Source of the DNA: CAZIKF01 sp964539825
GTDB lineage: Bacteria; Muiribacteriota; UBA6191
Assembly: GCA_964539825.1 (NCBI GenBank)
Contig: CAZIKF010000019.1
Coordinates: forward strand, 1 to 64,000
DNA: 64,000 nucleotides
Direction of reading: 5' to 3'
In this document: piece by piece, positions 7,658 through 16,133 of the stretch
Position numbering within the stretch: position 1 is the stretch's first letter
How the letters are laid out: each line of letters begins with the position of its first letter
The notes under the pieces: model-generated
The model's input: the letters and a program-made list of their open reading frames with translations, nothing else
Told to the model about the DNA's origin: nothing
Database searches by the model: none
Position numbers and translations under genes: made by a program

Positions 7658-8560
7658 ATGGAGCCAAAACCATATTCCACCTTACCCCTCTCAAGAATAT
7701 CTGCCGATGAACCTTGCCTCTTGGTAGATCGTTTGATTCGCGAAGAGCCGCTTGAGATACTCCTTTCCCATCCGCAACATCCCGCAAGCGCAAAAAGTAT
7801 CTGCGTGATTATGCGGACCCCCGGACAGGATCTCCAACTTGCACTGGGTTTTGCCTTCTGCGAAGAGCTTCTTTGTTCCAGAGAGGAGATTCTTGGGTGC
7901 GAAGTGAGGCAGTTGGAAGCCAATCGAATTCTACTCTGCTCGGCTCCTGCCTCTGAAAGAAATGAGTCCAGACCTCAACGGACTTTCCCTGTCTCCTCTA
8001 GCTGTGGACTTTGTGGAAAGCCATCCCTCCAAGAACTCCCTGTTATCATTGGCTCCCTGGAATCCAACCTGCCCTTCCCAATCCCCGAAAGCCTGATCAG
8101 AGAACTCCCCGCTAAGATAACCTCGTCGCAGAGACTTTTTGCAAAGACAGGTGGTGTCCATGCGTCAGCCCTCTTCACCAGGGCAGGGGAACTAATCAAC
8201 CTATGTGAAGACATAGGCCGCCACAACGCCCTGGACAAACTCATAGGAGATTCACTTCTTAAAGGGCTTCTTACAGAGAATAACTGCATAATCTTATTGA
8301 GTGGAAGGGTCAGTTTTGAGTTGGTTCAAAAGGCATCGCGGGCAAAAATTAGAATCTTGGCAGCCATAGGAGCGCCATCTAGTGCCGCTGTTCAGGCCGC
8401 CAGGGAAGCTAACATAACCTTAATCGGATTTCTTAAGTCCTCTTGTTTTAACCTTTATTCAGGCTTTGAGACCATTGAGCTCAGCACAGCTTGCAAAAGA
8501 GACTCTCAGGACATAGATCCTGATGGAACAGTACTCCAGCTCTGGGGAGAATGCTCATGA
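7658..8560 (+). CDS. fdhD: FdhD sulfurtransferase for molybdenum-cofactor formate dehydrogenase
   Basis: 300 residues. The S-C-G-L-C-G motif (Cys116, Cys119) matches the redox Cys pair of FdhD, and T-G-G-V-H-A-S-A-L-F and C-E-D-I-G-R-H-N-A-L-D-K-L are family signatures. FdhD passes sulfur from a cysteine desulfurase to the molybdenum cofactor of formate-dehydrogenase-type enzymes. It overlaps the next gene, a YdeP/FdhF-type molybdopterin oxidoreductase, by 4-10 nt, so the pair is a maturation factor and its likely client. No strong ribosome site precedes the ATG at 7658. Confidence 0.93.
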   Translation: MEPKPYSTLPLSRISADEPCLLVDRLIREEPLEILLSHPQHPASAKSICVIMRTPGQDLQLALGFAFCEELLCSREEILGCEVRQLEANRILLCSAPASERNESRPQRTFPVSSSCGLCGKPSLQELPVIIGSLESNLPFPIPESLIRELPAKITSSQRLFAKTGGVHASALFTRAGELINLCEDIGRHNALDKLIGDSLLKGLLTENNCIILLSGRVSFELVQKASRAKIRILAAIGAPSSAAVQAAREANITLIGFLKSSCFNLYSGFETIELSTACKRDSQDIDPDGTVLQLWGECS

Positions 8561-10413
8561 CCAATGACCCCGCTAAAAAGGAGGAACTTTCTAAGCTCCC
8601 CGAGGCCAGTCCTCCTGAGGAAGCAGGTTCCCTCATCGTTGGGAAGCCCGCTCAAAAGGCCGGTGGTCTTGAAGCGGTTCTCTCAACCCTCAAGCACCTG
8701 CGCAGGGAAATCGGACTCATCAGAGGTACAAAGACTCTCTTGAGAACCAATCAGCAGGAAGGATTTGACTGCCCGGGGTGCGCATGGCCTGAAGCCATGG
8801 TGGGAAGAGGAAAGATTGAGTTTTGTGAAAATGGAGCCAAAGCAATCGCTGAAGAGGCAACCCTTCAAAAAGTGGATGGATCCTTTTTTAGCTCCAGAAC
8901 TCTGCATGAGCTTAGCCTGCAGACGGATTATTGGTTAGGGAAGCGGGGACGAATTACACAACCCCTTTTTAAGGCCGCTGATTCTAAAACCTATGTTCCT
9001 ATTTCCTGGACCGGCGCTTTTCAGAAAATCTCCCAGAGACTCAATTCCCTGAGCACTCCTAACCAGGCTGTTTTCTACACTTCCGGGCGCACTAGCAATG
9101 AGGCCGCCTTTTTGTACCAGCTTTTTGTACGCTCGTTTGGGACCAACAACCTCCCGGACTGCTCCAACCTGTGTCATGAATCAAGCGGAGTCGCTCTCAA
9201 GGAAACCATTGGAATCGGGAAGGGAACCGTTAGGCTCGAAGACTTTGAGAGCGCTCAACTCATCCTGGTGATCGGGCAAAACCCGGGAACCAACCATCCC
9301 AGGATGCTTATCGCTCTACAAAAGGCAGTACGCAACGGGGCAAAAATCGTCTCGATCAACCCGCTTAAGGAAGCCGGGCTCTGTGCCTTTGCCCACCCCC
9401 AGGAGCCCGGCGGTTTGCTAGGCTTCCCAACCGCTCTCGCTAAACTTCATCTACCGGTGTGTATCAACGGTGACGTGGCCCTCTTCAAAGGACTCATCAA
9501 AGAAGTTCTTGAGATAGAGCGGGAGAACTCCGTTCTTGATTGGGATTTTATTCAGAATCATACCCTTGGATTTGAAGAACTAAGGAACAACATCGATAGA
9601 ACAGATTGGCAGGAAATTTTGGAAAACTGCGGCATTTCCCGACCTCTGTTGAAGGAAACAGCCAGACTCTTCATAGAATCTGAAAGGACCATCGCCTGCT
9701 GGGCCATGGGGCTTACGCAACACGAAAACGCTGTAGCGACTATCCAGGAACTGGTAAACCTTATGCTTTTGAAGGGTCAGATTGGGAAAGAAGGCGCCGG
9801 TCTTTGTCCCGTACGCGGACATAGCAACGTCCAGGGTGATCGAACCATGGGAATCTGGGAACGGCCACCCTCTGATTTCCTCGATCGTTTGGATAAAGAG
9901 TTCTGCATAAGGGCTCCTCGGGAGCCAGGAACCAATACAGTCGAAAGTATAGAGGCCATGCTGGAAGGTAAGGTTAGAGTCTTTTTCGCTATGGGGGGAA
10001 ATTTCCTGCAAGCCGGTCCAGATACTGAGAGGACTGCACTTGGTCTACGTAATTGTGATTTGACTGTGCAGGTTTCTACCAAGCTCAACCGATCTCATTT
10101 GATCACGGGCAAGGAAGCCCTGATTCTACCTTGCCTGGGCAGAACGGAGAGAGATGGNNNNNNNNNNNNNNNNNNNNNNNNNNNNNNNNNNNNNNNNNNN
10201 NNNNNNNNNNNNNNNNNNNNNNNNNNNNNNNNNNNNNNNNNNNNNNNNNNNNNNNNNAGGAATTTTCGGGTCGTTCCCTATGAAATTCCTCGCCGCTGCA
10301 TCGCCACCTATTTCCCTGAAACCAATCCCCTCATTCCTCTTGAAAAGGTAGCCGTGAAAAGTTATACACCCGCCTCCAAATCCGTTATCTGCAGGCTTGA
10401 GATCCCGTCCTAG
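8557..10413 (+). CDS. YdeP/FdhF-type molybdopterin oxidoreductase, interrupted by assembly gap
   Basis: Formate dehydrogenase alpha-like (YdeP family) enzyme. The N-terminal G-F-D-C-P-G-C-A-W-P-E is a family hallmark; the central part fits a bis-MGD enzyme (V-I-G-Q-N-P-G-T-N-H-P-R-M, G-L-C-P-V-R-G-H-S-N-V-Q-G-D-R-T-M-G) and the tail after the gap (P-A-S-K-S-V) fits the family end. Only about 585 residues are readable while family members are usually about 750-780, so the 100-N run hides more sequence than it shows. ATG 8557 (ATGA overlap with fdhD) is preferred to ATG 8551 because GGGGAG then has normal spacing. In vivo substrate of the family is unclear; formate is not assured. Confidence 0.88.
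   Translation: MTNDPAKKEELSKLPEASPPEEAGSLIVGKPAQKAGGLEAVLSTLKHLRREIGLIRGTKTLLRTNQQEGFDCPGCAWPEAMVGRGKIEFCENGAKAIAEEATLQKVDGSFFSSRTLHELSLQTDYWLGKRGRITQPLFKAADSKTYVPISWTGAFQKISQRLNSLSTPNQAVFYTSGRTSNEAAFLYQLFVRSFGTNNLPDCSNLCHESSGVALKETIGIGKGTVRLEDFESAQLILVIGQNPGTNHPRMLIALQKAVRNGAKIVSINPLKEAGLCAFAHPQEPGGLLGFPTALAKLHLPVCINGDVALFKGLIKEVLEIERENSVLDWDFIQNHTLGFEELRNNIDRTDWQEILENCGISRPLLKETARLFIESERTIACWAMGLTQHENAVATIQELVNLMLLKGQIGKEGAGLCPVRGHSNVQGDRTMGIWERPPSDFLDRLDKEFCIRAPREPGTNTVESIEAMLEGKVRVFFAMGGNFLQAGPDTERTALGLRNCDLTVQVSTKLNRSHLITGKEALILPCLGRTERDXXXXXXXXXXXXXXXXXXXXXXXXXXXXXXXXXXRNFRVVPYEIPRRCIATYFPETNPLIPLEKVAVKSYTPASKSVICRLEIPS
10158..10257. other. Assembly gap of exactly 100 N
   Basis: A round-number run of N inside the molybdopterin oxidoreductase gene. 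Such runs are usually placeholders of unknown size. The protein appears to lack roughly 150-170 residues relative to its family, so the true gap is probably about 450-500 bp rather than 100. Confidence 0.9.
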
Positions 10414-10430
10414 GAGCCTGTCGGAGAATT
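10411..10430 (+). repeat. Short dispersed repeat, copy 1
   Basis: TAGGAGCCTGTCGGAGAATT; the first three bases are the stop codon of the oxidoreductase gene. A copy with one mismatch lies at 21318-21337 in the same orientation. It may be a remnant of a mobile-element end or a REP-type unit; no transposase is near either copy. Confidence 0.45.
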
Positions 10431-10512
10431 ACCATTTACTGCGACCGGCTACCAGATCCTTTAGGCTTCTCGTGGAAAATTTGAGAAGTTCAGGATGTTC
10501 CGCCATTTTTCA

Positions 10513-10540
10513 TTGACATGATTTTCAGTCTTCTTAAGCT
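10513..10540 (+). promoter_or_regulatory. Candidate alkB promoter
   Basis: Perfect TTGACA at 10513-10518, 16-nt spacer, weak TAAGCT at 10535-10540, about 37 nt before the chosen ATG at 10577. Confidence 0.35.
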
Positions 10541-10576
10541 TGGGTGCAGTTTGTGAGGAATATAAAAGGAAATGTC

Positions 10577-11680
10577 ATGGTTTTTACACATCCAACACCT
10601 GCCTGGCTGAAAGCAGTGAAGCCATTTGGGTACTGTTTGATATTCGCATTGATGTTATTACCCTTGCTATCCCTATACCCGGTGGACAAAGGTGCATTAG
10701 GAGGGCTAAATCTGTATTTCACTCCGATATTTGTATTCGTCATCACTCCCATTCTAGATCTTCTCATGGGACACGATGAGGACAATCACAGCCCGGAGGA
10801 ATCAAAGTCGCTATCCGCTTCAAACTACTACAAGTTTCTACCCATGTTATGCGCACCTTGTTATCTCCTTCTTCTGGTCTGGAGCTGTTCTGTATATACC
10901 TCCGGAGATCTTCACTGGGTAGCGCAATTGGGCTGGGTCCTTTCTATCGGCACCCTGGGTGGTGTTGTTGGAATCAACGTGGCTCATGAACTCGTTCATA
11001 AGAACACAGCGGCGGAGAGGTTCTGTGGAGGAATGCTCCTATCCATGGTTACTTACGCTGGATTTAAGATCGAGCATATCAGGCATCATCATGTCATGGC
11101 CTCTACCCCAGAAGATCCATCTTCCTCCAGATTCAATGAGTCTTTGTATTCGTTTTTTCTGCGAGCGATTCCCGGAAACTTCTACAATGCATGGGCTCAT
11201 GAAGCAGAACGGCTGAGAAAGAAGGGACTCAACCCCTACTCGTTCTTATCCAATGAATTGATCCATTGGTATTCGCTGAGTGCCGCCTTCGCTATAATCC
11301 TCACCCTGCTTTTTGGCTGGGAAGGATTGGTTTTCTTCCTGGCCCAAAGTGTATGCGCTGCCATACTGCTTGAAACTGTTAACTATGTTGAGCACTATGG
11401 ATTGGAGAGAAGGCGACTGCCAAATGGAAAGTATGAAAAGGTAACTCCAAAACATTCTTGGAATTCCACTGTTTTCTGGTCAAGTCTTTATCTCTTCCAA
11501 CTTCCTAGACATTCCGACCACCATGCCTATGCCAGCAGGCGATACCAGGTTCTTCGGCATCATGAAGATGCCCCCAGGCATCCTTACGGCTATCCAGCCA
11601 TGATCCTGTTGGCAATCTTGCCTCCGCTTTGGTTTCGAGTCATGAATCCACAGGTTGAGGAATGGAAGAAGGCGCAATAA
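10577..11680 (+). CDS. alkB: Alkane 1-monooxygenase (AlkB)
   Basis: 367-residue integral-membrane non-haem di-iron hydroxylase. All His clusters are present: H-E-L-V-H, E-H-I-R-H-H-H, the AlkB-specific N-Y-V-E-H-Y-G-L and L-P-R-H-S-D-H-H, with several hydrophobic segments before and between them. The enzyme oxidises the terminal carbon of n-alkanes in the inner membrane using electrons from rubredoxin and rubredoxin reductase, neither of which is encoded nearby. ATG 10577 is preceded by AAAGGAA; a GTG at 10544 is the longer alternative. N-Y-x-E-H-Y-G-L favours AlkB over fatty acid desaturases and xylene monooxygenases. The thiolase and hydroxyacyl-CoA dehydrogenase at 16.9-18.9 kb could serve the downstream fatty acid. 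Confidence 0.93.
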   Translation: MVFTHPTPAWLKAVKPFGYCLIFALMLLPLLSLYPVDKGALGGLNLYFTPIFVFVITPILDLLMGHDEDNHSPEESKSLSASNYYKFLPMLCAPCYLLLLVWSCSVYTSGDLHWVAQLGWVLSIGTLGGVVGINVAHELVHKNTAAERFCGGMLLSMVTYAGFKIEHIRHHHVMASTPEDPSSSRFNESLYSFFLRAIPGNFYNAWAHEAERLRKKGLNPYSFLSNELIHWYSLSAAFAIILTLLFGWEGLVFFLAQSVCAAILLETVNYVEHYGLERRRLPNGKYEKVTPKHSWNSTVFWSSLYLFQLPRHSDHHAYASRRYQVLRHHEDAPRHPYGYPAMILLAILPPLWFRVMNPQVEEWKKAQ

Positions 11681-11715
11681 GGAGATCCTGGTTTGACTAG
11701 AATTCGGACAAATGA

Positions 11716-11735
11716 GTTCTTTTTGGGTATATAAT
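11716..11735 (+). promoter_or_regulatory. Candidate promoter with extended TATAAT
   Basis: TTCTTTTTGGGTATATAATG resembles the sequence TTCATTTTGAGTATATAATG upstream of the gene at 28743. TATAAT is at 11730-11735, about 28 nt before the ATG at 11764. Confidence 0.4.
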
Positions 11736-11763
11736 GTCATCCTTAGAAAAAGAGGAGACCAGA

Positions 11764-12393
11764 ATGATTGCTCTAACCTGTGGCAGTTGCGGTAAAAATT
11801 TGGAAATCAGTCCCGAGAGGGCAGGTAGTCGGGGTAAGTGCCCTTCCTGTGCAAATCCCTTTCAAATCCCGGAACATGGAGATGCCCCCTCCAAGCCTGA
11901 AGGCTCAGTAAAGTTTCAGCAGCCTGTTTTAGAGCAGTTGATCCAGAAATTTGTTGAAATGTATCCACAAAAGGTCATCCATTCCTCAGTTTTTGAGCCG
12001 GATGGAGATGGCGAACAGAGAATTCACTTCACCATCGCTACCGGAACCGCCGGTGATCGAAGCCAGAGAGTCTGTGTTCACTTTAAAAGAGCCTGCCTCG
12101 GTACAGGAGAAATCGAGATTGAAGACTATCCATTTTATGATTCAGATTCGGTCATTATATTTTCCACAATTGGGGAGGTAACCACCCTTCAGGATATGAC
12201 CTACGCATTGAGTTTTGGAGACTCTATCCATCACTGCTCTGTAACCATGGATAATGAATTTGTACTCAGACTCTCGAGAATTATTCCAGATATTGAGTCC
12301 ATGGATAAACGAGAATTCTCCACCATACTTTTGGAAATGGCTTATTGGGCAGATCGTTTAGAAGAAGTTCTATTTGGTGTAGATCAGCACTAA
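11764..12393 (+). CDS. Zinc-ribbon protein with YbjN-like C-terminal region
   Basis: 209 residues. The N-terminus has C-G-S-C-G-K ... C-P-S-C-A-N-P-F, a four-Cys zinc ribbon of the kind that begins with a bacterial MJ0042-type finger. The rest (R-I-H-F-T-I-A-T, V-C-V-H-F-K-R, A-Y-W-A-D-R-L-E) is an alpha/beta domain loosely resembling YbjN-type folds; I do not recognise a function. ATG 11764 follows AGAGGAGACC at good spacing; the earlier ATG at 11734 overlaps the likely -10 box. It ends 5 bp from the convergent CysN-like gene. Confidence 0.6.
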   Translation: MIALTCGSCGKNLEISPERAGSRGKCPSCANPFQIPEHGDAPSKPEGSVKFQQPVLEQLIQKFVEMYPQKVIHSSVFEPDGDGEQRIHFTIATGTAGDRSQRVCVHFKRACLGTGEIEIEDYPFYDSDSVIIFSTIGEVTTLQDMTYALSFGDSIHHCSVTMDNEFVLRLSRIIPDIESMDKREFSTILLEMAYWADRLEEVLFGVDQH

Positions 12394-12397
12394 TCCT

Positions 12398-14185
12398 CTA
12401 TTCCGGATTAAAGATCAGATTGCGGCCTTGCAAATGAGCCTTCATTGACTGTACCGCATTCTCTGGCTTAGAAGAATCTACATTTACATCCGCGTGTAGG
12501 GAAGTCGGTGCACGGTCACCTACCCACACGGTCACGATACGGTCAGGGTCTACAAGAGTAGAGATCAGCCCCAGGTCCCTGGTGGTCAAATCAACTGCTG
12601 TCAATATCAGAATAATCCCCGCATCAAGCATTAAATGGGAGATTTCAGCCATTCGCCTTAAGTGTTCTGTGGTATTGGTCTCCCGTCCCTTAATATCAGC
12701 ATCTACACCGTAGAGGATATTTCCGATTCCCAGGAAGTATACAATTTTACCGGATTCAAAGAGTTCCATTTCCAAGGCACGGGCAACGGGTTTTTTTCCT
12801 GCATCTTTGGGTCCTGTCACCAGGATGAGAGCGGATTTCTGATTATACTGCTCTGCTCTTTTTGAAGGAGAAATTAGACTCGATTCCCATTTCGAGTTTC
12901 TAAGTTTTACCTCATCTCTAACCCAGCTCTGATCATCTTCGAGTTCCTGGGTGATAATGCCCCCACCAGCAATATCATATTGATCTACCAAAACGAAGCG
13001 GCTGGAATCCAATCCAGATTCGGATACATCAAAAGCGATGGGAGATTTGGTACGAATCACACATTTAGCCACCTCGTTACGCTGAATTTCAGATGCCTGT
13101 TTTCCAGAATCCAGGGTAGAGGCGTCAACCACTTCCTCGATTTGCATGATCCTGGCACTAACACTACGAGTTCCAAGCCGTAATCCATAGTCCTTATGAA
13201 GTTCAAGAGGAGACTTTCCGAGCCAGAAAATACTTGTTCTAAATCTCGAGGAAATACAGATTTGTTGATCGTTATCGCTGCAGACAAGTTCACCACGGGT
13301 GAGATAGACCTGTTCATCAAGCGTGAATCCCACAGCGCTGCCAGAAGCGGCCTGACTTACCTTGGACGCGGGGAACTGCTCGATGGAGAGCACTTTACTT
13401 CTCTTCATCGATGGATAGAAGAGTATGGGATCGCCTCTTTTGAGAGTCCCGGAATCCAGGGTTCCAGCAATGATCCTCCTCTGATCTCCAAAGTTCGTAA
13501 ACTTGTACACATCTTGTACGAAGAGTCTGAGGGGTCCTCTTTCACCGGAGAGCGGGCGCGGAAATTGATCAAGAAGTTCAAGAACAGAAGGTCCCGAATA
13601 CCAGCTCATCTTCTTTGAACTTTCTACGACATGGTCCCCGTCTCGACCACTTACAGGTATCCATGCGGTAGGCTCAATCTTAAGCTTTTCAAGAAACTTC
13701 TTAAACTCTTCTATAAGGTCCTCAAATCTCTTTTGAGCAAAGCCAACAAGGTCCATTTTATTGACGAGAATACCAATCTGCCTTACACCCAGCATAGATA
13801 GCATGGTAGCGTGACGCTTGGAATTCTCCTGTATTCCCTCCTCAGCATCAATAACCAACAAAGCTCCATAGGCATTAGCGGCACCGGTGACCATATTGCG
13901 AAGAAACTCGATATGACCTGGAGCATCCAGAATCAAGTAGTTGCGCTTCTTGGACTTAAAAAAAATACGTGCGGAATCAATGGTGATACCCTGGCTTTGT
14001 TCATCCTTGAGAGCATCCAGTAAAAATGCGTATTCAAAGGGCCGAGAATTTTTCTTGCAGAATTGGCGTACTTGTTCCAGCTTTCCCTCGGGCAGGGAGT
14101 TACTATCAGCCAGGAGCCTACCCATGATAGTACTCTTACCATGGTCCACATGCCCTACCACTACGAGTTTAAAAACTTCTTCCAC
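12398..14185 (-). CDS. cysN: CysN-type sulfate adenylyltransferase GTPase with degenerate APS-kinase-like tail
   Basis: 595 residues. The N-terminal EF-Tu-like GTPase is intact: G-H-V-D-H-G-K-S-T at 11-19, D-A-P-G-H at 87-91, N-K-M-D at 142-145, followed by beta-barrel domains to about 430. Residues 450-595 look like an APS kinase fold as in CysNC, but the P-loop reads G-P-K-D-A-G-K-K (458-465; Lys where Ser/Thr is required) and the usual D-G-D-N is G-I-G-N (about 486-489). The tail is therefore probably not a working kinase. With CysD it activates sulfate to APS, driven by GTP hydrolysis. Its location beside GalE and RfbC hints at a role in sulfated surface sugars. Confidence 0.88.
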   Translation of the reverse strand: MEEVFKLVVVGHVDHGKSTIMGRLLADSNSLPEGKLEQVRQFCKKNSRPFEYAFLLDALKDEQSQGITIDSARIFFKSKKRNYLILDAPGHIEFLRNMVTGAANAYGALLVIDAEEGIQENSKRHATMLSMLGVRQIGILVNKMDLVGFAQKRFEDLIEEFKKFLEKLKIEPTAWIPVSGRDGDHVVESSKKMSWYSGPSVLELLDQFPRPLSGERGPLRLFVQDVYKFTNFGDQRRIIAGTLDSGTLKRGDPILFYPSMKRSKVLSIEQFPASKVSQAASGSAVGFTLDEQVYLTRGELVCSDNDQQICISSRFRTSIFWLGKSPLELHKDYGLRLGTRSVSARIMQIEEVVDASTLDSGKQASEIQRNEVAKCVIRTKSPIAFDVSESGLDSSRFVLVDQYDIAGGGIITQELEDDQSWVRDEVKLRNSKWESSLISPSKRAEQYNQKSALILVTGPKDAGKKPVARALEMELFESGKIVYFLGIGNILYGVDADIKGRETNTTEHLRRMAEISHLMLDAGIILILTAVDLTTRDLGLISTLVDPDRIVTVWVGDRAPTSLHADVNVDSSKPENAVQSMKAHLQGRNLIFNPE

Positions 14186-14202
14186 TCAACATCCTTAAAT
14201 GA

Positions 14203-15096
14203 TCACATATATCCATCACGTCGAAGAGTTTCCAGTCCTCCGCCGTCTTCAGCATCCTGCGCCCGACCAGATCGTTCAGCGATATTATGAAACTTACCTG
14301 TTTCAAGTTCCTCAATTATTTCGCGCACACACTTCGCGCCAGACTGCACAGTGCTCGTACAGGGATAGCATCCCAGTGAGCGGTAGCGCTCACCCTTGCC
14401 GGCATCAAAATAGAGGGATACCACTGGAATGTCTTCAGCCTCTATGTACTCCCAGATGTTGAGTTCAGTCCAATCCAAAAGCGGGTGAATTCTCACATGG
14501 GTCCCTGGGGCAAACTCGGTCTTGTAATAGGACCAAAACTCGGGAGGCTGGGTACCTATACTCCATTGACTATCCCTATTTCGGGGAGAAAAATAGCGCT
14601 CTTTTGAACGGGAACCTTCTTCATCAGCCCTTACTCCGACAATCACTCCAGTGAATGCCTCCGGATTTAGTTCTCTTTGGTACTCACCCATTTCATGGTT
14701 ATAACGATAGCGTGGCCAGTCGCCGCTAAGTGTGTGATTGAGAGCCTCGGATTTAAGCTTTGAGCAGCACTGAATTCTATCTATTCTTCCATCAGGGAAA
14801 GTGTCATTTTCATCTATCGCCTTCTGATTTTTTCCAAAAAGCAGGTCGAGATTCCACTGCTTCACTAACTCATCTCGATAGGCGATCATTTCAGGAATTT
14901 TAAAAGAGGTATCTATGTGGATTAGAGGAAAGGGGACATGACCAAAAAAGGCCTTCCTCGCCAGCCATAATAGTACCGTGCTGTCCTTGCCAATAGACCA
15001 GAGCATACCCATGCTTTTGAAATTAGCGTATGCCTCCCTTAAAAGAAAAACACTGCGAGCCTCCAGCACCTTGAGATGTTTCCTACTCCTACCCAT
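14203..15096 (-). CDS. cysD: Sulfate adenylyltransferase subunit 2 (CysD)
   Basis: 297 residues, PP-loop ATP pyrophosphatase family. S-I-G-K-D-S is the PP-loop; R-I-Q-C-C-S-K-L-K, G-V-R-A-D-E-E-G-S-R-S and the C-terminal L-G-C-Y-P-C-T are CysD signatures. It forms APS from ATP and sulfate together with the CysN homologue encoded 17 bp downstream. Start at 15096 gives an ATGGGTAG overlap of 8 nt with galE and an upstream AGAGGA; a start at 15126 would overlap galE by 38 nt. Function is firm; whether it serves assimilation or sulfated-polymer synthesis is not decided. Confidence 0.93.
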   Translation of the reverse strand: MGRSRKHLKVLEARSVFLLREAYANFKSMGMLWSIGKDSTVLLWLARKAFFGHVPFPLIHIDTSFKIPEMIAYRDELVKQWNLDLLFGKNQKAIDENDTFPDGRIDRIQCCSKLKSEALNHTLSGDWPRYRYNHEMGEYQRELNPEAFTGVIVGVRADEEGSRSKERYFSPRNRDSQWSIGTQPPEFWSYYKTEFAPGTHVRIHPLLDWTELNIWEYIEAEDIPVVSLYFDAGKGERYRSLGCYPCTSTVQSGAKCVREIIEELETGKFHNIAERSGRAQDAEDGGGLETLRRDGYM

Positions 15097-16102
15097 TCTT
15101 AGGATCCTCTCCGCCAAGGTCTTCAACCTTTCGATGCCATCGCCAGGCTGAAGAGACTATTTCTTCCAGACTATCAATTTTTGGAATCCATCCAAGAACT
15201 GCCTTTGCCTTTTCACTGGAACCGATCAAGGACTCCGCGTCTCCATCTCTTCTGTGGGTTTCACGAGTTTGAATCTCACGGTTGGTTACCCTACGAGCTA
15301 CATCAATGACTTCTTTAACGGTGAATCCCTTTCCGTTCCCCAGGTTAAAATCATTGGAAGCATCATGCTCCATCATCCATTCCAGGGTCAGCAAATGGGC
15401 CTCGGCCAGATCACAGACGTGAATATAATCACGGATACACGTGCCGTCACGGGTGGGATAATCAGTTCCAAATATACCAACTTCTTCGCGTTTTCCCAGG
15501 GCAGCTTCCAGGACAATGGGGATGAGGTGGGTTTCAGGATCGTGCCTTTCACCGATGCGAGCCTTTGATTCCGCTCCAGCAGCATTGAAGTATCTCAAGA
15601 TTCCATGGCGAAGTCCGTACGCGGATTCAAAATCTTGAAGGATTTGCTCGACCATGAATTTAGACCAGCCGTATGGATTGAGCGGATCCCTTTTATGCTT
15701 TTCATCAAGGGGAAGATAAACAGGGTTACCCATGATGGCGCAGGTAGAGGAAAAGAGAAAATATTTGATTCCTGCCTGTACGGTGGCATTGAGCAGATCA
15801 ATTGTCCTTGCTACATTGTTTTTGTAATAGGACCCTGGTTCCTCCACCGACTCGCCTACTGCGATGAAAGCCGAAAAATGCATCACCGCATCAATCTCAT
15901 ACTCCTCAAAAACTCTTGAGAGGAGGCTGGTATCAGCCATGTCTCCTTCAATAAAAGTACCCCATTGTACGGCGTCCCTGTGCCCGTGTACCAGGTTATC
16001 GAGGATGATGGTCCGGTAGCCCTTTTGGCTCAAAAGGAGATTCACATGGGAGCCGATATAGCCCGCACCTCCAATAATTAAAACATTCTTTGCCTGGCTC
16101 AC
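15089..16102 (-). CDS. galE: UDP-glucose 4-epimerase
   Basis: 337 residues, extended SDR. N-terminal I-I-G-G-A-G-Y-I-G-S binds NAD; F-S-S-T-C-A-I-M-G provides the catalytic Ser/Thr and Y-G-W-S-K-F the Tyr-x3-Lys pair; the C-terminal L-G-W-x-P-K is typical of GalE. It interconverts UDP-glucose and UDP-galactose for surface polysaccharides. GTG start at 16102 follows an AAAGG site. Overlaps cysD by 8 nt, so sulfate activation and sugar-nucleotide genes are one unit. Confidence 0.93.
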   Translation of the reverse strand: MSQAKNVLIIGGAGYIGSHVNLLLSQKGYRTIILDNLVHGHRDAVQWGTFIEGDMADTSLLSRVFEEYEIDAVMHFSAFIAVGESVEEPGSYYKNNVARTIDLLNATVQAGIKYFLFSSTCAIMGNPVYLPLDEKHKRDPLNPYGWSKFMVEQILQDFESAYGLRHGILRYFNAAGAESKARIGERHDPETHLIPIVLEAALGKREEVGIFGTDYPTRDGTCIRDYIHVCDLAEAHLLTLEWMMEHDASNDFNLGNGKGFTVKEVIDVARRVTNREIQTRETHRRDGDAESLIGSSEKAKAVLGWIPKIDSLEEIVSSAWRWHRKVEDLGGEDPKNG

Positions 16103-16133
16103 TTTCTTAGCCTTTTCGCTTTCCGAAGAACCT

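Noticed and set aside
10154..10351. Reading frame across the N gap
   Set aside because: Its frame exists only because N can be read as any residue.
10577..11680. Fatty acid desaturase instead of AlkB
   Set aside because: The N-Y-V-E-H-Y-G-L motif and overall His spacing are specific to alkane hydroxylases.
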